This document shows positions 53,372 through 61,461 of a stretch of 64,000 bases of DNA, in pieces. The translations under genes and the position numbers were made by a program. Source of the DNA: Chitinophagaceae bacterium (GTDB taxonomy: Bacteria > Bacteroidota > Bacteroidia > Chitinophagales > Chitinophagaceae); NCBI GenBank assembly GCA_016721725.1, contig JADKHN010000006.1:434001-498000 (forward strand), written 5' to 3'. Numbering within the stretch: the first letter of the stretch is position 1; each line of letters opens with the position of its first letter. The notes under the pieces are model-generated. The model made no database searches. It was not told the DNA's origin and saw only the letters and a program-made list of their open reading frames with translations.

Positions 53372-53492
53372 AAATTAGATGAATGTCCTTAACCTCCGGT
53401 GATCTGAAATAATGCCCTGAAGGGCAAAAGGGAATCATGAAATTCCCGGGCCGGTGCAGAATAAGTTTTCCAGTCTGCAATGTACCCAAAAA

Positions 53493-54710
53493 ATGCTACA
53501 TTGGCATAAACGAAATCTGTTGGAGCCTGTTGCCATTCCCCCTAAAAAGATCATCACCCGGACGATCTGGATGCTTTCACTGGTGAGTTTACTCAACGAT
53601 ATATCCAGTGAGATGCTCTACCCGGTCATGCCCATCTTCCTGCAACATATCGGCTTTACGGTTATCTTCATCGGTATACTCGAAGGTATCGCAGAAGCCG
53701 TGGCCGGACTCAGTAAAAGTTATTTCGGTAAACAGAGCGACCTGTCCGGTCGCAGGTTACCCTTTGTACAACTGGGCTATGCCCTGAGCGCCGTGAGCAA
53801 GCCCATGATGGCCCTGTTGTTTAATCCGATCTGGATCTTTTTTTCGCGGACACTTGACCGCCTGGGCAAAGGCATCCGCACCGGCGCCCGGGATGCCATG
53901 CTGAGTGATGAGGCCAGTCCCGAAACCAAAGCCCGCGTTTTTGGATTTCACCGGGGAATGGATACCCTGGGCGCCGTGATCGGTCCCCTGATCGCCCTGA
54001 TCTATCTCTATTATTATCCCGCCAATTATACCAATTTGTTCCTGATCACCTTCCTCCCTGGAATCCTTGTGATCGCATGCAGCATCCTCATCAAAGAGAA
54101 AAAAAAGCCGGTTACCCTGGTAGATCCTTCAAAAAAGGTCAGGCTATTCGCCTTCATCGATTACTGGAAGACCAGCAGTCCTGCCTATAAACGCCTCGTG
54201 GCCGGACTCCTTCTGTTCGCCCTTTTCAACAGCGCGGATGTGTTCTTATTACTGAGGATGAAACAGACCGGCATGACCGATACCGCGGTCATCGGCATCT
54301 ATATATTTTATAACGGGGTCTATGCCCTCATGGCCTACCCGGCAGGCGTACTCGCCGATAAGCTGGGGATGAAAAAGATATTCATCGCCGGACTGGCCCT
54401 TTTTGCCCTGGTGTATGCAGGCTTCGCCTTTAACGACAACCTGACGGTCTTTATCGCATTATTCGCTCTTTATGGGATCTATCAATCGGCCACGGAAGGG
54501 ATCGCCAAGGCCTGGATCAGCAATATGGTGGATAAAACGGAGACCGCAACCGCCATCGGTACATTCACCGGGTTTCAAAGTATCGCCGCCCTGATCGCCA
54601 GCAGTCTCTGCGGACTTTTATGGTACCAGTTCGGATCAATGGCTACGTTTTTGACCACGGCAAGCGTCACCCTGATCGTGATCGTCTATTTATCTTTACT
54701 TAAAAAATGA
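53493..54710 (+). CDS. Major facilitator superfamily transporter
   Basis: About 405 residues, 12 predicted membrane helices. The N-terminal half has LLNDISSEMLYPVMPIFLQ and the MFS loop motif region LSGRRLPFVQLGYALSAV, with DRLGKGIRTGARDAMLSDE. The central linker is basic and the second half repeats the loop (YPAGVLADKLGMKKIFIAG). It resembles the small Bacteroidota drug-efflux-type MFS group. The start is uncertain: a GTG at 53454 is in frame, the ATG at 53493 was chosen, and a later Met is possible. Confidence 0.85.
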   Translation: MLHWHKRNLLEPVAIPPKKIITRTIWMLSLVSLLNDISSEMLYPVMPIFLQHIGFTVIFIGILEGIAEAVAGLSKSYFGKQSDLSGRRLPFVQLGYALSAVSKPMMALLFNPIWIFFSRTLDRLGKGIRTGARDAMLSDEASPETKARVFGFHRGMDTLGAVIGPLIALIYLYYYPANYTNLFLITFLPGILVIACSILIKEKKKPVTLVDPSKKVRLFAFIDYWKTSSPAYKRLVAGLLLFALFNSADVFLLLRMKQTGMTDTAVIGIYIFYNGVYALMAYPAGVLADKLGMKKIFIAGLALFALVYAGFAFNDNLTVFIALFALYGIYQSATEGIAKAWISNMVDKTETATAIGTFTGFQSIAALIASSLCGLLWYQFGSMATFLTTASVTLIVIVYLSLLKK

Positions 54711-54747
54711 AGCCGTATATTCATAACTTTAATTCTCCAATCACGAA

Positions 54748-55053
54748 ATGGAATCATACGAAACGGTTTCCGAAGCATTGACCCACCTGAAGTCGAAGGG
54801 CTATACGCTCGACTTCAATCTTTCCTTCAACCAACTGGAGTGCCCGGACCCGGGGCTCTGCCTGAAACCGGAGGATTTTGAGATCACCGCCCAGTTCCGT
54901 TTTGAAGGAGATACCAACCCGGATGACGAAGATGTGGTGTATGTGGTAGAATCAAAGGACGGCAAGCTGAAAGGTACGATCACCAGCGCCTATGGACTTT
55001 ATGCCGACAACCTCTCAACCGAAATGATCCGTAAACTGACCATGCACAAATAA
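54748..55053 (+). CDS. Small conserved acidic protein
   Basis: 101 residues, no signal, no membrane span. The sequence (SEALTHLKSKGYTLDFNLSF, then CLKPEDFEITAQFRFEGDT) matches a small protein family I have seen in Bacteroidota, sometimes labelled phosphoribosylpyrophosphate synthetase although it lacks that enzyme's domains. Function is unknown. It lies 37 bp after the MFS gene and 29 bp before the GH109-type gene. Confidence 0.72.
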   Translation: MESYETVSEALTHLKSKGYTLDFNLSFNQLECPDPGLCLKPEDFEITAQFRFEGDTNPDDEDVVYVVESKDGKLKGTITSAYGLYADNLSTEMIRKLTMHK

Positions 55054-55082
55054 ATCCATCAAACCAATACTCCCTTTTAAGC

Positions 55083-56468
55083 ATGACCTCATCATTCAAT
55101 CGCCGGCATTTTATCAAGACAACCACATTCACCGGAGCTGCCCTCACCCTGTCACAACAGATCAGGGCCTTTGCTCCGGCAAAAAAAGAAAAAGTACGGA
55201 TCGGCATCATCGGTTCGGGATTCAGGAGCCAGGAGCATATCGGCAATTTCTGCCAGCGACCTGATGTAGAAGTAGTGGCGCTGGCCGACCCCCAGGAAAG
55301 GAGCATCAACGAGGCCATCGCCGAAATAAAGAAATTCAACCGGCCCGAACCGGCGGTTTATAAGAACGGGGATTATGATTACCGCAACCTGCTGAAGCGG
55401 GATGATATTGATGCCGTGGTGATCTGTTCACCCTGGGAATGGCACAGCCTTCAGGCCATCGATGCGATGAATGCCGGAAAGATACCGGGGGTTGAGGTCT
55501 GTGGCGCCGTCAGGCTCCAGGAATGCTGGGATGTGGTGAATACGTCCGAAAAGACAAAGATCCCGCTCATGATGATGGAGAATGTCTGTTACCGCCGGGA
55601 TATCATGGCCGTGCTGAACATGGTTCGCAAAGGCCTATTCGGTGAACTGCTTCACGCCCAGGGAGGATATGAACATGACCTGCGGGGGGTATTGTTCAAT
55701 GACGGGAAAACCGCCTATGACAGTGGCGTTGAATTCGGGAAGAATGCCTACAGCGAAGCGCAATGGAGAACGGGGCATTATGTGAAACGTAACGGTGAAC
55801 TGTATCCTACGCACGGACTGGGTCCGGTCGCCGTGATGCTGGACATCAACCGCGGCAACCTGATGACCCGATTATCCTCGGTGGCCACCAAATCGAAAGG
55901 GTTGAACCGCTATATCGTCAAACATCCCAAAGGAGGTGAGAACCATCCGAACGCAAAAGTAAAATTCAAACTGGGCGATATCGTGACCACGCAGATACAG
56001 ACCATCAATGGCGAGACCATCGTATTGACGCATGACACTTCCTCTCCCCGCCCCTATAACCTCGGATTCCGGGTGCAGGGCACCAATGGCCTCTGGATGG
56101 ATAATCACGCGGGTGAATTGAAAGCCGGACTGATCCATTTCGAAGACAGGAGCAAGCATCATGCCTGGGAGAACCCGGAGTCTTATATGAAAGAACACGA
56201 CCATCCCCTCTGGGTGAAATATGGCAAAGAGGCCGAAGGCGCCGGTCATGGCGGGATGGATTTTTTTGTGGACCACGCATTCATCGAATGCATCAAACGC
56301 GATGTGGATTTCCCCCTGGACGTATATGATTACGCGGCCTGGTACAGCATCACCCCGCTGAGTGAAAAAAGCATCGCTGAAGGCGGGCAGGTGCAGAACA
56401 TACCCGATTTCACCCGGGGTAAATGGAAGAACAGGAAGCAGATCTTCGCGTTGAATGATGATTATTGA
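55083..56468 (+). CDS. GH109-type Gfo/Idh/MocA-fold glycosidase (putative alpha-N-acetylgalactosaminidase)
   Basis: 461 residues. Twin-arginine signal (FNRRHFIKTTTFTGAALTL). The NAD-binding Rossmann part has VRIGIIGSGFRSQEHIG with AVVICSPWEWHS. Family features of GH109 follow: IPLMMMENVCYRRDIMAV, GELYPTHGLGPVAVMLDI and the GAGHGGMDFFVDHAF region. GH109 enzymes use NAD+ to cleave alpha-linked GalNAc by an oxidation-elimination mechanism. Related oxidoreductases are annotated similarly, so the substrate is inferred. It is first in a four-gene plus-strand run. Confidence 0.85.
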   Translation: MTSSFNRRHFIKTTTFTGAALTLSQQIRAFAPAKKEKVRIGIIGSGFRSQEHIGNFCQRPDVEVVALADPQERSINEAIAEIKKFNRPEPAVYKNGDYDYRNLLKRDDIDAVVICSPWEWHSLQAIDAMNAGKIPGVEVCGAVRLQECWDVVNTSEKTKIPLMMMENVCYRRDIMAVLNMVRKGLFGELLHAQGGYEHDLRGVLFNDGKTAYDSGVEFGKNAYSEAQWRTGHYVKRNGELYPTHGLGPVAVMLDINRGNLMTRLSSVATKSKGLNRYIVKHPKGGENHPNAKVKFKLGDIVTTQIQTINGETIVLTHDTSSPRPYNLGFRVQGTNGLWMDNHAGELKAGLIHFEDRSKHHAWENPESYMKEHDHPLWVKYGKEAEGAGHGGMDFFVDHAFIECIKRDVDFPLDVYDYAAWYSITPLSEKSIAEGGQVQNIPDFTRGKWKNRKQIFALNDDY

Positions 56469-56585
56469 ATAAACTGGCTAAGAGCAGGAAAGAGAGCGAG
56501 TAAAATAACAGATGAATCTTTTCATATAACGTCCTTCTCTTTTAACTCCTTTTCACCTTTTTCCTCTTAGCGATAACTTGAAAAC

Positions 56586-57611
56586 ATGAACCGTAGAAAA
56601 TTCTTAAAAGCCGGGGCACTGACCGCACCTTTCCTAACTGCAAAAAACGCTTTGGCCTCCACGTTTGACGCAGGGACCAAACCCATTGTGGTTTCCACCT
56701 GGAACAGCGGCAAGGCCGTCAATGCAGAAGCCTGGAAGGTCCTGTCTGTAAAAGGAAGGGCGCTGGATGCCATTGAGGCCGGCGCCAGGCAGATCGAAGA
56801 TGAACTCAATTGCTGTGTTGGTCTCGGTGGTTACCCAGACCGCGACGGTATCGTAACACTCGACAGCTGCATCATGGATGAACATTCCAATTGCGGCGCC
56901 GTGGCCGGGATCGAGCGCATTAAGCACCCGGTTTCCGTGGCCAGGATGGTCATGGAAAAAACACCCCATGTGATCCTCGTGGGTGCCGGTGCCCAGCAAT
57001 TCGCTTTAGAGAACGGGTTTCCCCTGGAAAGCGGGGAACTCTCTGAAAGTGCAAAAAAAGCTTACGAAGACTGGTTGAAGAAAAGCGAATACAAACCGGT
57101 GATCAATATCGAGAATAAACCGGCCGTTAAAAAACAGAACGGCCCCTTTGCACCGAATTTCTTTGAAGACGGGACGGCCAATCATGATACGATGGGACTG
57201 GTTGCGATGGATGCCCTGGGCAATCTCTCCGGGGCGGTGACCACCAGTGGGATGGCCTTCAAAGTACATGGCCGGGTGGGCGATTCCCCGATCATCGGGG
57301 CCGGCCTGTTCGTAGACAATGAAGTGGGCGCGGCTACCAGCAGCGGGGTTGGCGAAGAAGTGATCCGTATCTGCGGCACCCACCTGGTGGTGGAATTCAT
57401 GCGGCAGGGATATTCGCCAGAAATGGCTTGTAAAAAAGCGGTTGAAAGGATCGTGAACCGTGACCCCAAAAAAGCGAAGACCCTGCAAGTGGGTTTCCTC
57501 GCTTTGAATAAAAAAGGTCAGCACGGAGCCTATGCCATACAAAAAGGGTTTGAATATTGCGTAAAAAGCAATGACGAGGAAAAACTGTACCAATCGAAAT
57601 TCATATTGTGA
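56586..57611 (+). CDS. N4-(beta-N-acetylglucosaminyl)-L-asparaginase (glycosylasparaginase)
   Basis: Ntn-hydrolase that cleaves the GlcNAc-Asn bond left from N-glycoproteins. 341 residues with a twin-arginine signal (MNRRKFLKAGALTAPFL). The autoprocessing site is NHDTMGLVAMDALGNLSG, with Thr of HDT as the nucleophile exposed by self-cleavage; GRVGDSPIIGAGLFVDNEVGAATSSGVGEE, shown here as GRVGDSPIIGAGLFVD, forms the substrate loop. Plain asparaginase activity cannot be excluded. It lies between the GH109-type gene and cutC. Confidence 0.9.
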   Translation: MNRRKFLKAGALTAPFLTAKNALASTFDAGTKPIVVSTWNSGKAVNAEAWKVLSVKGRALDAIEAGARQIEDELNCCVGLGGYPDRDGIVTLDSCIMDEHSNCGAVAGIERIKHPVSVARMVMEKTPHVILVGAGAQQFALENGFPLESGELSESAKKAYEDWLKKSEYKPVINIENKPAVKKQNGPFAPNFFEDGTANHDTMGLVAMDALGNLSGAVTTSGMAFKVHGRVGDSPIIGAGLFVDNEVGAATSSGVGEEVIRICGTHLVVEFMRQGYSPEMACKKAVERIVNRDPKKAKTLQVGFLALNKKGQHGAYAIQKGFEYCVKSNDEEKLYQSKFIL

Positions 57612-57620
57612 TCCTCCTCC

Positions 57621-57662
57621 TGAATGTTAAATATTGAATGCTGAATTTTGAATTTTAAATTA
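57621..57662. repeat. Heptamer array (TGAAT-type) reaching the cutC start
   Basis: Six units in strict register: TGAATGT, TAAATAT, TGAATGC, TGAATTT, TGAATTT, TAAATTA. It begins 10 bp after the upstream stop and continues into the first codons of cutC (TTG AAT TTT AAA TTA). It matches the array at 20284-20318. Confidence 0.8.
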
Positions 57663-58373
57663 GAGATCATCGGGTTTAATATTGAGTCCTGCCGGCTGGC
57701 ACAGGAAGCAGGCGCCAACCGTATAGAACTATGCGATAATCCAGCTGATGGAGGCACAACCCCCTCCAAAGGCTTTATCCAATCAGCCCGCAATCATTTA
57801 CAGATCGAACTCTATCCCATCATTCGACCACGGGGTGGGGATTTCCTCTACAGTGAAGACGAATATGAGATCATGATAAAAGATATCGCGGTCTGTAAGG
57901 AGTTGCAATGCGATGGCGTGGTGGTCGGTATGCTTCATGCCGATGGCCGGGTGGACAAAGAACGCTGCAGCCGCCTGGTTGAACAGGCCTATCCCCTGGG
58001 AGTCACTTTCCACCGCGCCTTTGACCGTACGAATGACCCCTTTGCCGCGCTCGAAGATATTATTGACAGTGGCTTTGAACGGATCCTGACCTCGGGACTA
58101 AAGCCCACCGCTCCGGAAGGTGCCGAAACCCTGGCCACCCTGGTGAAACAAGCGGATGGCCGGATCATCATCATGCCGGGCAGCGGAGTTCGATCGGATA
58201 ATGTAGGTTCATTGGCAACCATAACCGGTGCGGAAGAATTTCATAGTTCTGCAAGGATGAACCTGGACAGCAAAATGAACTATCTGAATATCGCCATGAA
58301 GGAAAACCTGCATTCCGTCATCGCTGATGCGGAGGAGATAAAAAAGATCATCGCCAGCTTAACCCGTTTGTAA
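57648..58373 (+). CDS. cutC: CutC family protein
   Basis: TIM-barrel protein named for copper homeostasis, though its reaction is not firmly known. Family signature ESCRLAQEAGANRIELCDN is near the N-terminus, with MIRPRGGDFLY written here as IIRPRGGDFLYSE, then GVTFHRAFDRTNDPF and the IIIMPGSGVRSDNVG ending. 241 residues. No ATG exists near the domain start; TTG at 57648, preceded closely by an in-frame TGA, is the only sensible start and lies inside the heptamer repeat. It ends 1 bp before the GH2 gene. Confidence 0.9.
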   Translation: MNFKLEIIGFNIESCRLAQEAGANRIELCDNPADGGTTPSKGFIQSARNHLQIELYPIIRPRGGDFLYSEDEYEIMIKDIAVCKELQCDGVVVGMLHADGRVDKERCSRLVEQAYPLGVTFHRAFDRTNDPFAALEDIIDSGFERILTSGLKPTAPEGAETLATLVKQADGRIIIMPGSGVRSDNVGSLATITGAEEFHSSARMNLDSKMNYLNIAMKENLHSVIADAEEIKKIIASLTRL

Positions 58374-58374
58374 G

Positions 58375-60372
58375 ATGAAAAACCGATCCTGCCTGTTCAT
58401 CCTGCTCTTCAACCTGATCACCATTCAGGCCTTTTCACAGGACATTCCCAATGAAATCAAAAACAACTGGCAGTTCCGTAAAGCGGGTGAGGCCAACTGG
58501 TATAAAGCCACCGTTCCCGGCACGGTACACACCGATCTCCTGGTCAACAAGCTGATCCCTGACCCGTTTTACCGGGAAAATGAAACTGCACTTCAATGGA
58601 TCGATCAGGCCGGCTGGGAATACAGGACCTTTTTTAATGCCGATACAAGACTATTTGCGAAGAAACATATTACCCTGGTATTTGATGGCCTGGATACCTA
58701 CGCGGAGGTCTACCTGAATGGAACACGGGTCTTAGAAGCCGATAATATGTTCAGGGGCTGGACGGTGGATATAAAACCGTTGATCCGGAGAATGAACAAT
58801 GAACTGCTGATCCGGTTTTCTTCCGCCCAACAGAAAGTGGACAGCATGGCCAAAGCGAAATTACCCCTTGTGTTGCCCGATAATAACCGGGTCTATGTCC
58901 GTAAAGCGCAGTTCCAGTTTGGCTGGGACTGGGGGCCTAAATTCGTGGGTTGCGGCATTTGGAAACCCGTGAGGCTGATCGGATCAGACCAGCCTTATAA
59001 GAAGACAGCGAAAAGTTCGGCCATGCCCATGGCAAAACTCATCCGTCAAAAAGACGCTACCGGCATTTCATTTTATTTTGAGCAGAACGGGAAACCCATT
59101 TATGCCAAAGGCGCCAACTGGATACCGGCTGATATATTCTTGCCACGGGTGAATAAAAATGAATACCGAAGACTTTTGCAATCGGCCAAGGATGCCAATA
59201 TGAATATGCTTCGGGTTTGGGGCGGCGGCGTATATGAGGATGATGCATTTTATGATCTTTGTGACGAACTGGGTATCATGGTCTGGCAGGATTTCATGTT
59301 CGCCGGTGGCATGTACCCCGGAGATGAATCTTTTTTTTCCAATGTGAAAGCCGAAGTGAAATATCAGGTGGAACGTCTTCGACACCATCCCTGCATCGTG
59401 CTCTGGTGCGGCAACAACGAGATCGACGAGGCCTGGCATAACTGGGGCTGGCAGGGCCAGTTCAATTTGCATGGAGACGACAGCGCCAAGGTCTGGAACG
59501 ATTACAAACGGCTCTTTGAAGACAGTCTGGCCAAATGGGTGAATACATTCGATGGCAAGAGACCCTATGTACCTACCTCACCCCAGCATGGGTGGGGGCA
59601 TAAAGAGAGCTTTACGGAAGGCGACAGCCATTACTGGGGAGTATGGTGGGGCCTGGAAGACTGGGAGGCCTTTGAAAACAAAACGGGGCGCTTTGTCAGT
59701 GAATACGGCATGCAGGCCATGCCCAACTGGAATACGGTGAGATCGTTCAGCGCAGAGGCTGATCAATACCTGTATTCGCCGGTCATCCTGTCCCATCAAA
59801 AGGCGAACGAAGGCTTTAAGAAACTGAACCATTACCTGGACCGGTATTTTATAGATTCAGCGAAGCTTTCAACATTACCGCTGGAAGATTATACCTATCT
59901 CACCCAATGCCTGCAATATTATATCCTACGCAGTAGCATCGCCATTCAACGTAGTAAGTTCCCGGTCAACATGGGTACCCTTTTATGGCAACTGAACGAT
60001 TGCTGGCCCGTGGCCAGCTGGAGCATCACCGACTATAGCCGTCAGCCCAAGGCTGCCTGGTATGCAGTGAGGGAAGCATACCGGGATGACCGGTTACCGG
60101 TGAAGGATCCAATCGCCCCGAAAAACCTGAAGCTAAAAAAGACGGTTGTTTCCATCTCCCTCCGTGGCAATAGATTGACCTTGACCTCCAGTGAAGATGC
60201 GAAATTCATCCAGCTCTCAAAAGACGGCAATACCTCGTTATTTACTGATAATTATTTTGACCTGAAAAAAGGGGAAAGCAAAGTCATCACCCTGAGCAAA
60301 GGGACCGTTACAAATTCTTTTATCTCCGGGATCAAGATCAAAACATTGAATGATCTGTTGAAAGAGGATTAG
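58375..60372 (+). CDS. GH2 beta-mannosidase-like glycosidase, shortened
   Basis: 665 residues with a signal peptide (ending IQAFSQ). N-terminal sugar-binding domain (NWQFRKAGEANWYKATVPGTVH) and the FQFGWDWGPKFVGCGIWKPV strand that closes it. The catalytic TIM barrel has YAKGANWIPADIFLPR, acid/base Glu in VLWCGNNEIDEAW and nucleophile Glu in RFVSEYGMQAMPN. Between the first domain (ending PVRLIGS) and the barrel only about 30 residues remain, where other beta-mannosidases of 820-860 residues carry an Ig-like domain, so that domain seems deleted in frame. It would act on Man-beta-1,4-GlcNAc or beta-mannan. Confidence 0.85.
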   Translation: MKNRSCLFILLFNLITIQAFSQDIPNEIKNNWQFRKAGEANWYKATVPGTVHTDLLVNKLIPDPFYRENETALQWIDQAGWEYRTFFNADTRLFAKKHITLVFDGLDTYAEVYLNGTRVLEADNMFRGWTVDIKPLIRRMNNELLIRFSSAQQKVDSMAKAKLPLVLPDNNRVYVRKAQFQFGWDWGPKFVGCGIWKPVRLIGSDQPYKKTAKSSAMPMAKLIRQKDATGISFYFEQNGKPIYAKGANWIPADIFLPRVNKNEYRRLLQSAKDANMNMLRVWGGGVYEDDAFYDLCDELGIMVWQDFMFAGGMYPGDESFFSNVKAEVKYQVERLRHHPCIVLWCGNNEIDEAWHNWGWQGQFNLHGDDSAKVWNDYKRLFEDSLAKWVNTFDGKRPYVPTSPQHGWGHKESFTEGDSHYWGVWWGLEDWEAFENKTGRFVSEYGMQAMPNWNTVRSFSAEADQYLYSPVILSHQKANEGFKKLNHYLDRYFIDSAKLSTLPLEDYTYLTQCLQYYILRSSIAIQRSKFPVNMGTLLWQLNDCWPVASWSITDYSRQPKAAWYAVREAYRDDRLPVKDPIAPKNLKLKKTVVSISLRGNRLTLTSSEDAKFIQLSKDGNTSLFTDNYFDLKKGESKVITLSKGTVTNSFISGIKIKTLNDLLKED

Positions 60373-60382
60373 CAATGAGTAC

Positions 60383-60646
60383 CGTCATTGCGAGGAAGAA
60401 TGCCGAACCGAACTGCTCCAGACGAACGTCATTGCGTTGAGGCAAGACGAAGCGAAATGCTCCAGGCGAACGTCATTGCGAGTCGGCACGACGAAGCAAT
60501 CCGCCGATTCGGAGCGTCATTTCGAGGAGGCACGACGAAGCGATCTGCTCCAAGCGAACGTCATTGCGAGGAAGAATGCCGAAGTGAACTGCTCCAGGCG
60601 AACGTCATTGCGAGGAGGTACGACGAAGCAATCCCCCGCTTAGTAA
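60383..60646. repeat. Six 44-bp tandem repeats (CGTCATTGCGAGG), forward array
   Basis: Units begin CGTCATTGCG (or CGTCATTTCG) at 60383, 60427, 60471, 60515, 60559 and 60603, exactly 44 bp apart. Typical words are GAGGAGGCACGACGAAGC and CTGCTCCAGGCGAA. Units differ at several positions but there are no distinct spacers. It lies between the GH2 gene and the GIY-YIG remnant. Confidence 0.9.
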
Positions 60647-60767
60647 TTTGATTCCCCGTAAAACACGTAAATCAATTGTTGATTTTAACCCTTTTTCTGT
60701 TCAAATAACTGATCTCGAATACTCCATAATTGACCATCTTCACTTTTTCTTTTCCAATCATTTCAAC

Positions 60768-61066
60768 ATGCAATATGGCGGATGCACCTATATTATCACC
60801 AACCCCCATCACACTGTGCTCTATACCGGAGTAACTTCAAACCTTCCGGCAAGAATATTTCAACATAAAACAAGAAAGTTAAAAACAGTTTTTCATCAAA
60901 ATATAATTGCTGTAAGTTGGTCTGGTATGAATGGTTCAGCAGGATCGAAGAAGCCATTATGAGGGAGAAACAGATAAAAGGAGGCAGCAGGAAGAAGAAA
61001 GAAGCTTTGATCAATGATTTGAATCCCGACTGGCGGGATTTGTGGGAGGAGGTGGCGGATTGGTAA
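60768..61066 (+). pseudogene. GIY-YIG nuclease gene broken by a -1 frameshift
   Basis: The start MQYGGCTYIITNPHHTVLY is followed by TGVTSNLPARIFQHK, the GIY-YIG core (YxxxG and the R of ARI). Adding one A to the A5 run near 60881 restores FSSKYNCCKLVWYEWF, then RIEEAIMREKQIKGGSRKKK and the family-typical end NPDWRDLWEEVADW. Without it the frame ends early at 60962. The restored protein, about 100 residues, has the length of stand-alone UvrC-type GIY-YIG nucleases. It lies between a forward and a reversed array of the same short repeat. Confidence 0.85.
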
Positions 61067-61071
61067 AAAGG

Positions 61072-61432
61072 GGGGGATTGCTTTCCCGATTGCAATCGGG
61101 ATGCCTCCTGCAAAGACGTCCTATTGGGGGGATTGCTTCGTCGTTCCTCCTCGCAATGACGGTGAAAGGGGCTCGTAATGACGTCCTAATGGGGGATTGC
61201 TTCGTCGTTCCCTGCCTGCCGGCAGGCAGGCTCCTCGCAATGACGGTAGAAGGGGCTCGCAATGACGTACTATGGGGGGGATTGCTTCGTCGTTCCTCCT
61301 CGCAATGACGGTGAAAGGGTGCCTCGTCATAACTCCCCGCAATCACGTCCTGATGGGGGGATTGCTTCGTCGTGCCTCCTCGCAATGACGTTAGAAGGGT
61401 GCTTCGTCGTATCTCCTCGCAATGACGTAATA
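61072..61432. repeat. Reversed array of the GTCATTGCGAGG repeat family
   Basis: Four good units and one degenerate first unit in the opposite orientation to 60383-60646. Each has GGGGGATTGCTTCGTCG, then CCTCCTCGCAATGACG, then a second CGCAATGACGT-type word before the next unit. Period is 64 to about 84 bp. The array ends about 30 bp before the GH35 gene. The third unit carries a 20-bp palindrome insertion. Confidence 0.88.
61211..61230. repeat. Perfect 20-bp palindrome inserted in a repeat unit
   Basis: CCTGCCTGCCGGCAGGCAGG interrupts the word TTCCTCCTCGC of the surrounding unit, which is intact in its neighbours. It is thus a repeat inserted in a repeat. Confidence 0.85.
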
Positions 61433-61461
61433 AAATGGCTTTGCTTCATTATATTAGCAAG

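Noticed and set aside
60383..60646. CRISPR array (regular 44-bp period)
   Set aside because: The whole 44-bp unit is repeated with scattered differences; there are no distinct spacers and no cas genes in the window.
61011..61385. Minus-strand frames of 73 and 124 codons
   Set aside because: They are translations of the reversed repeat array (MRGGTTKQSP-like words recur), not genes.
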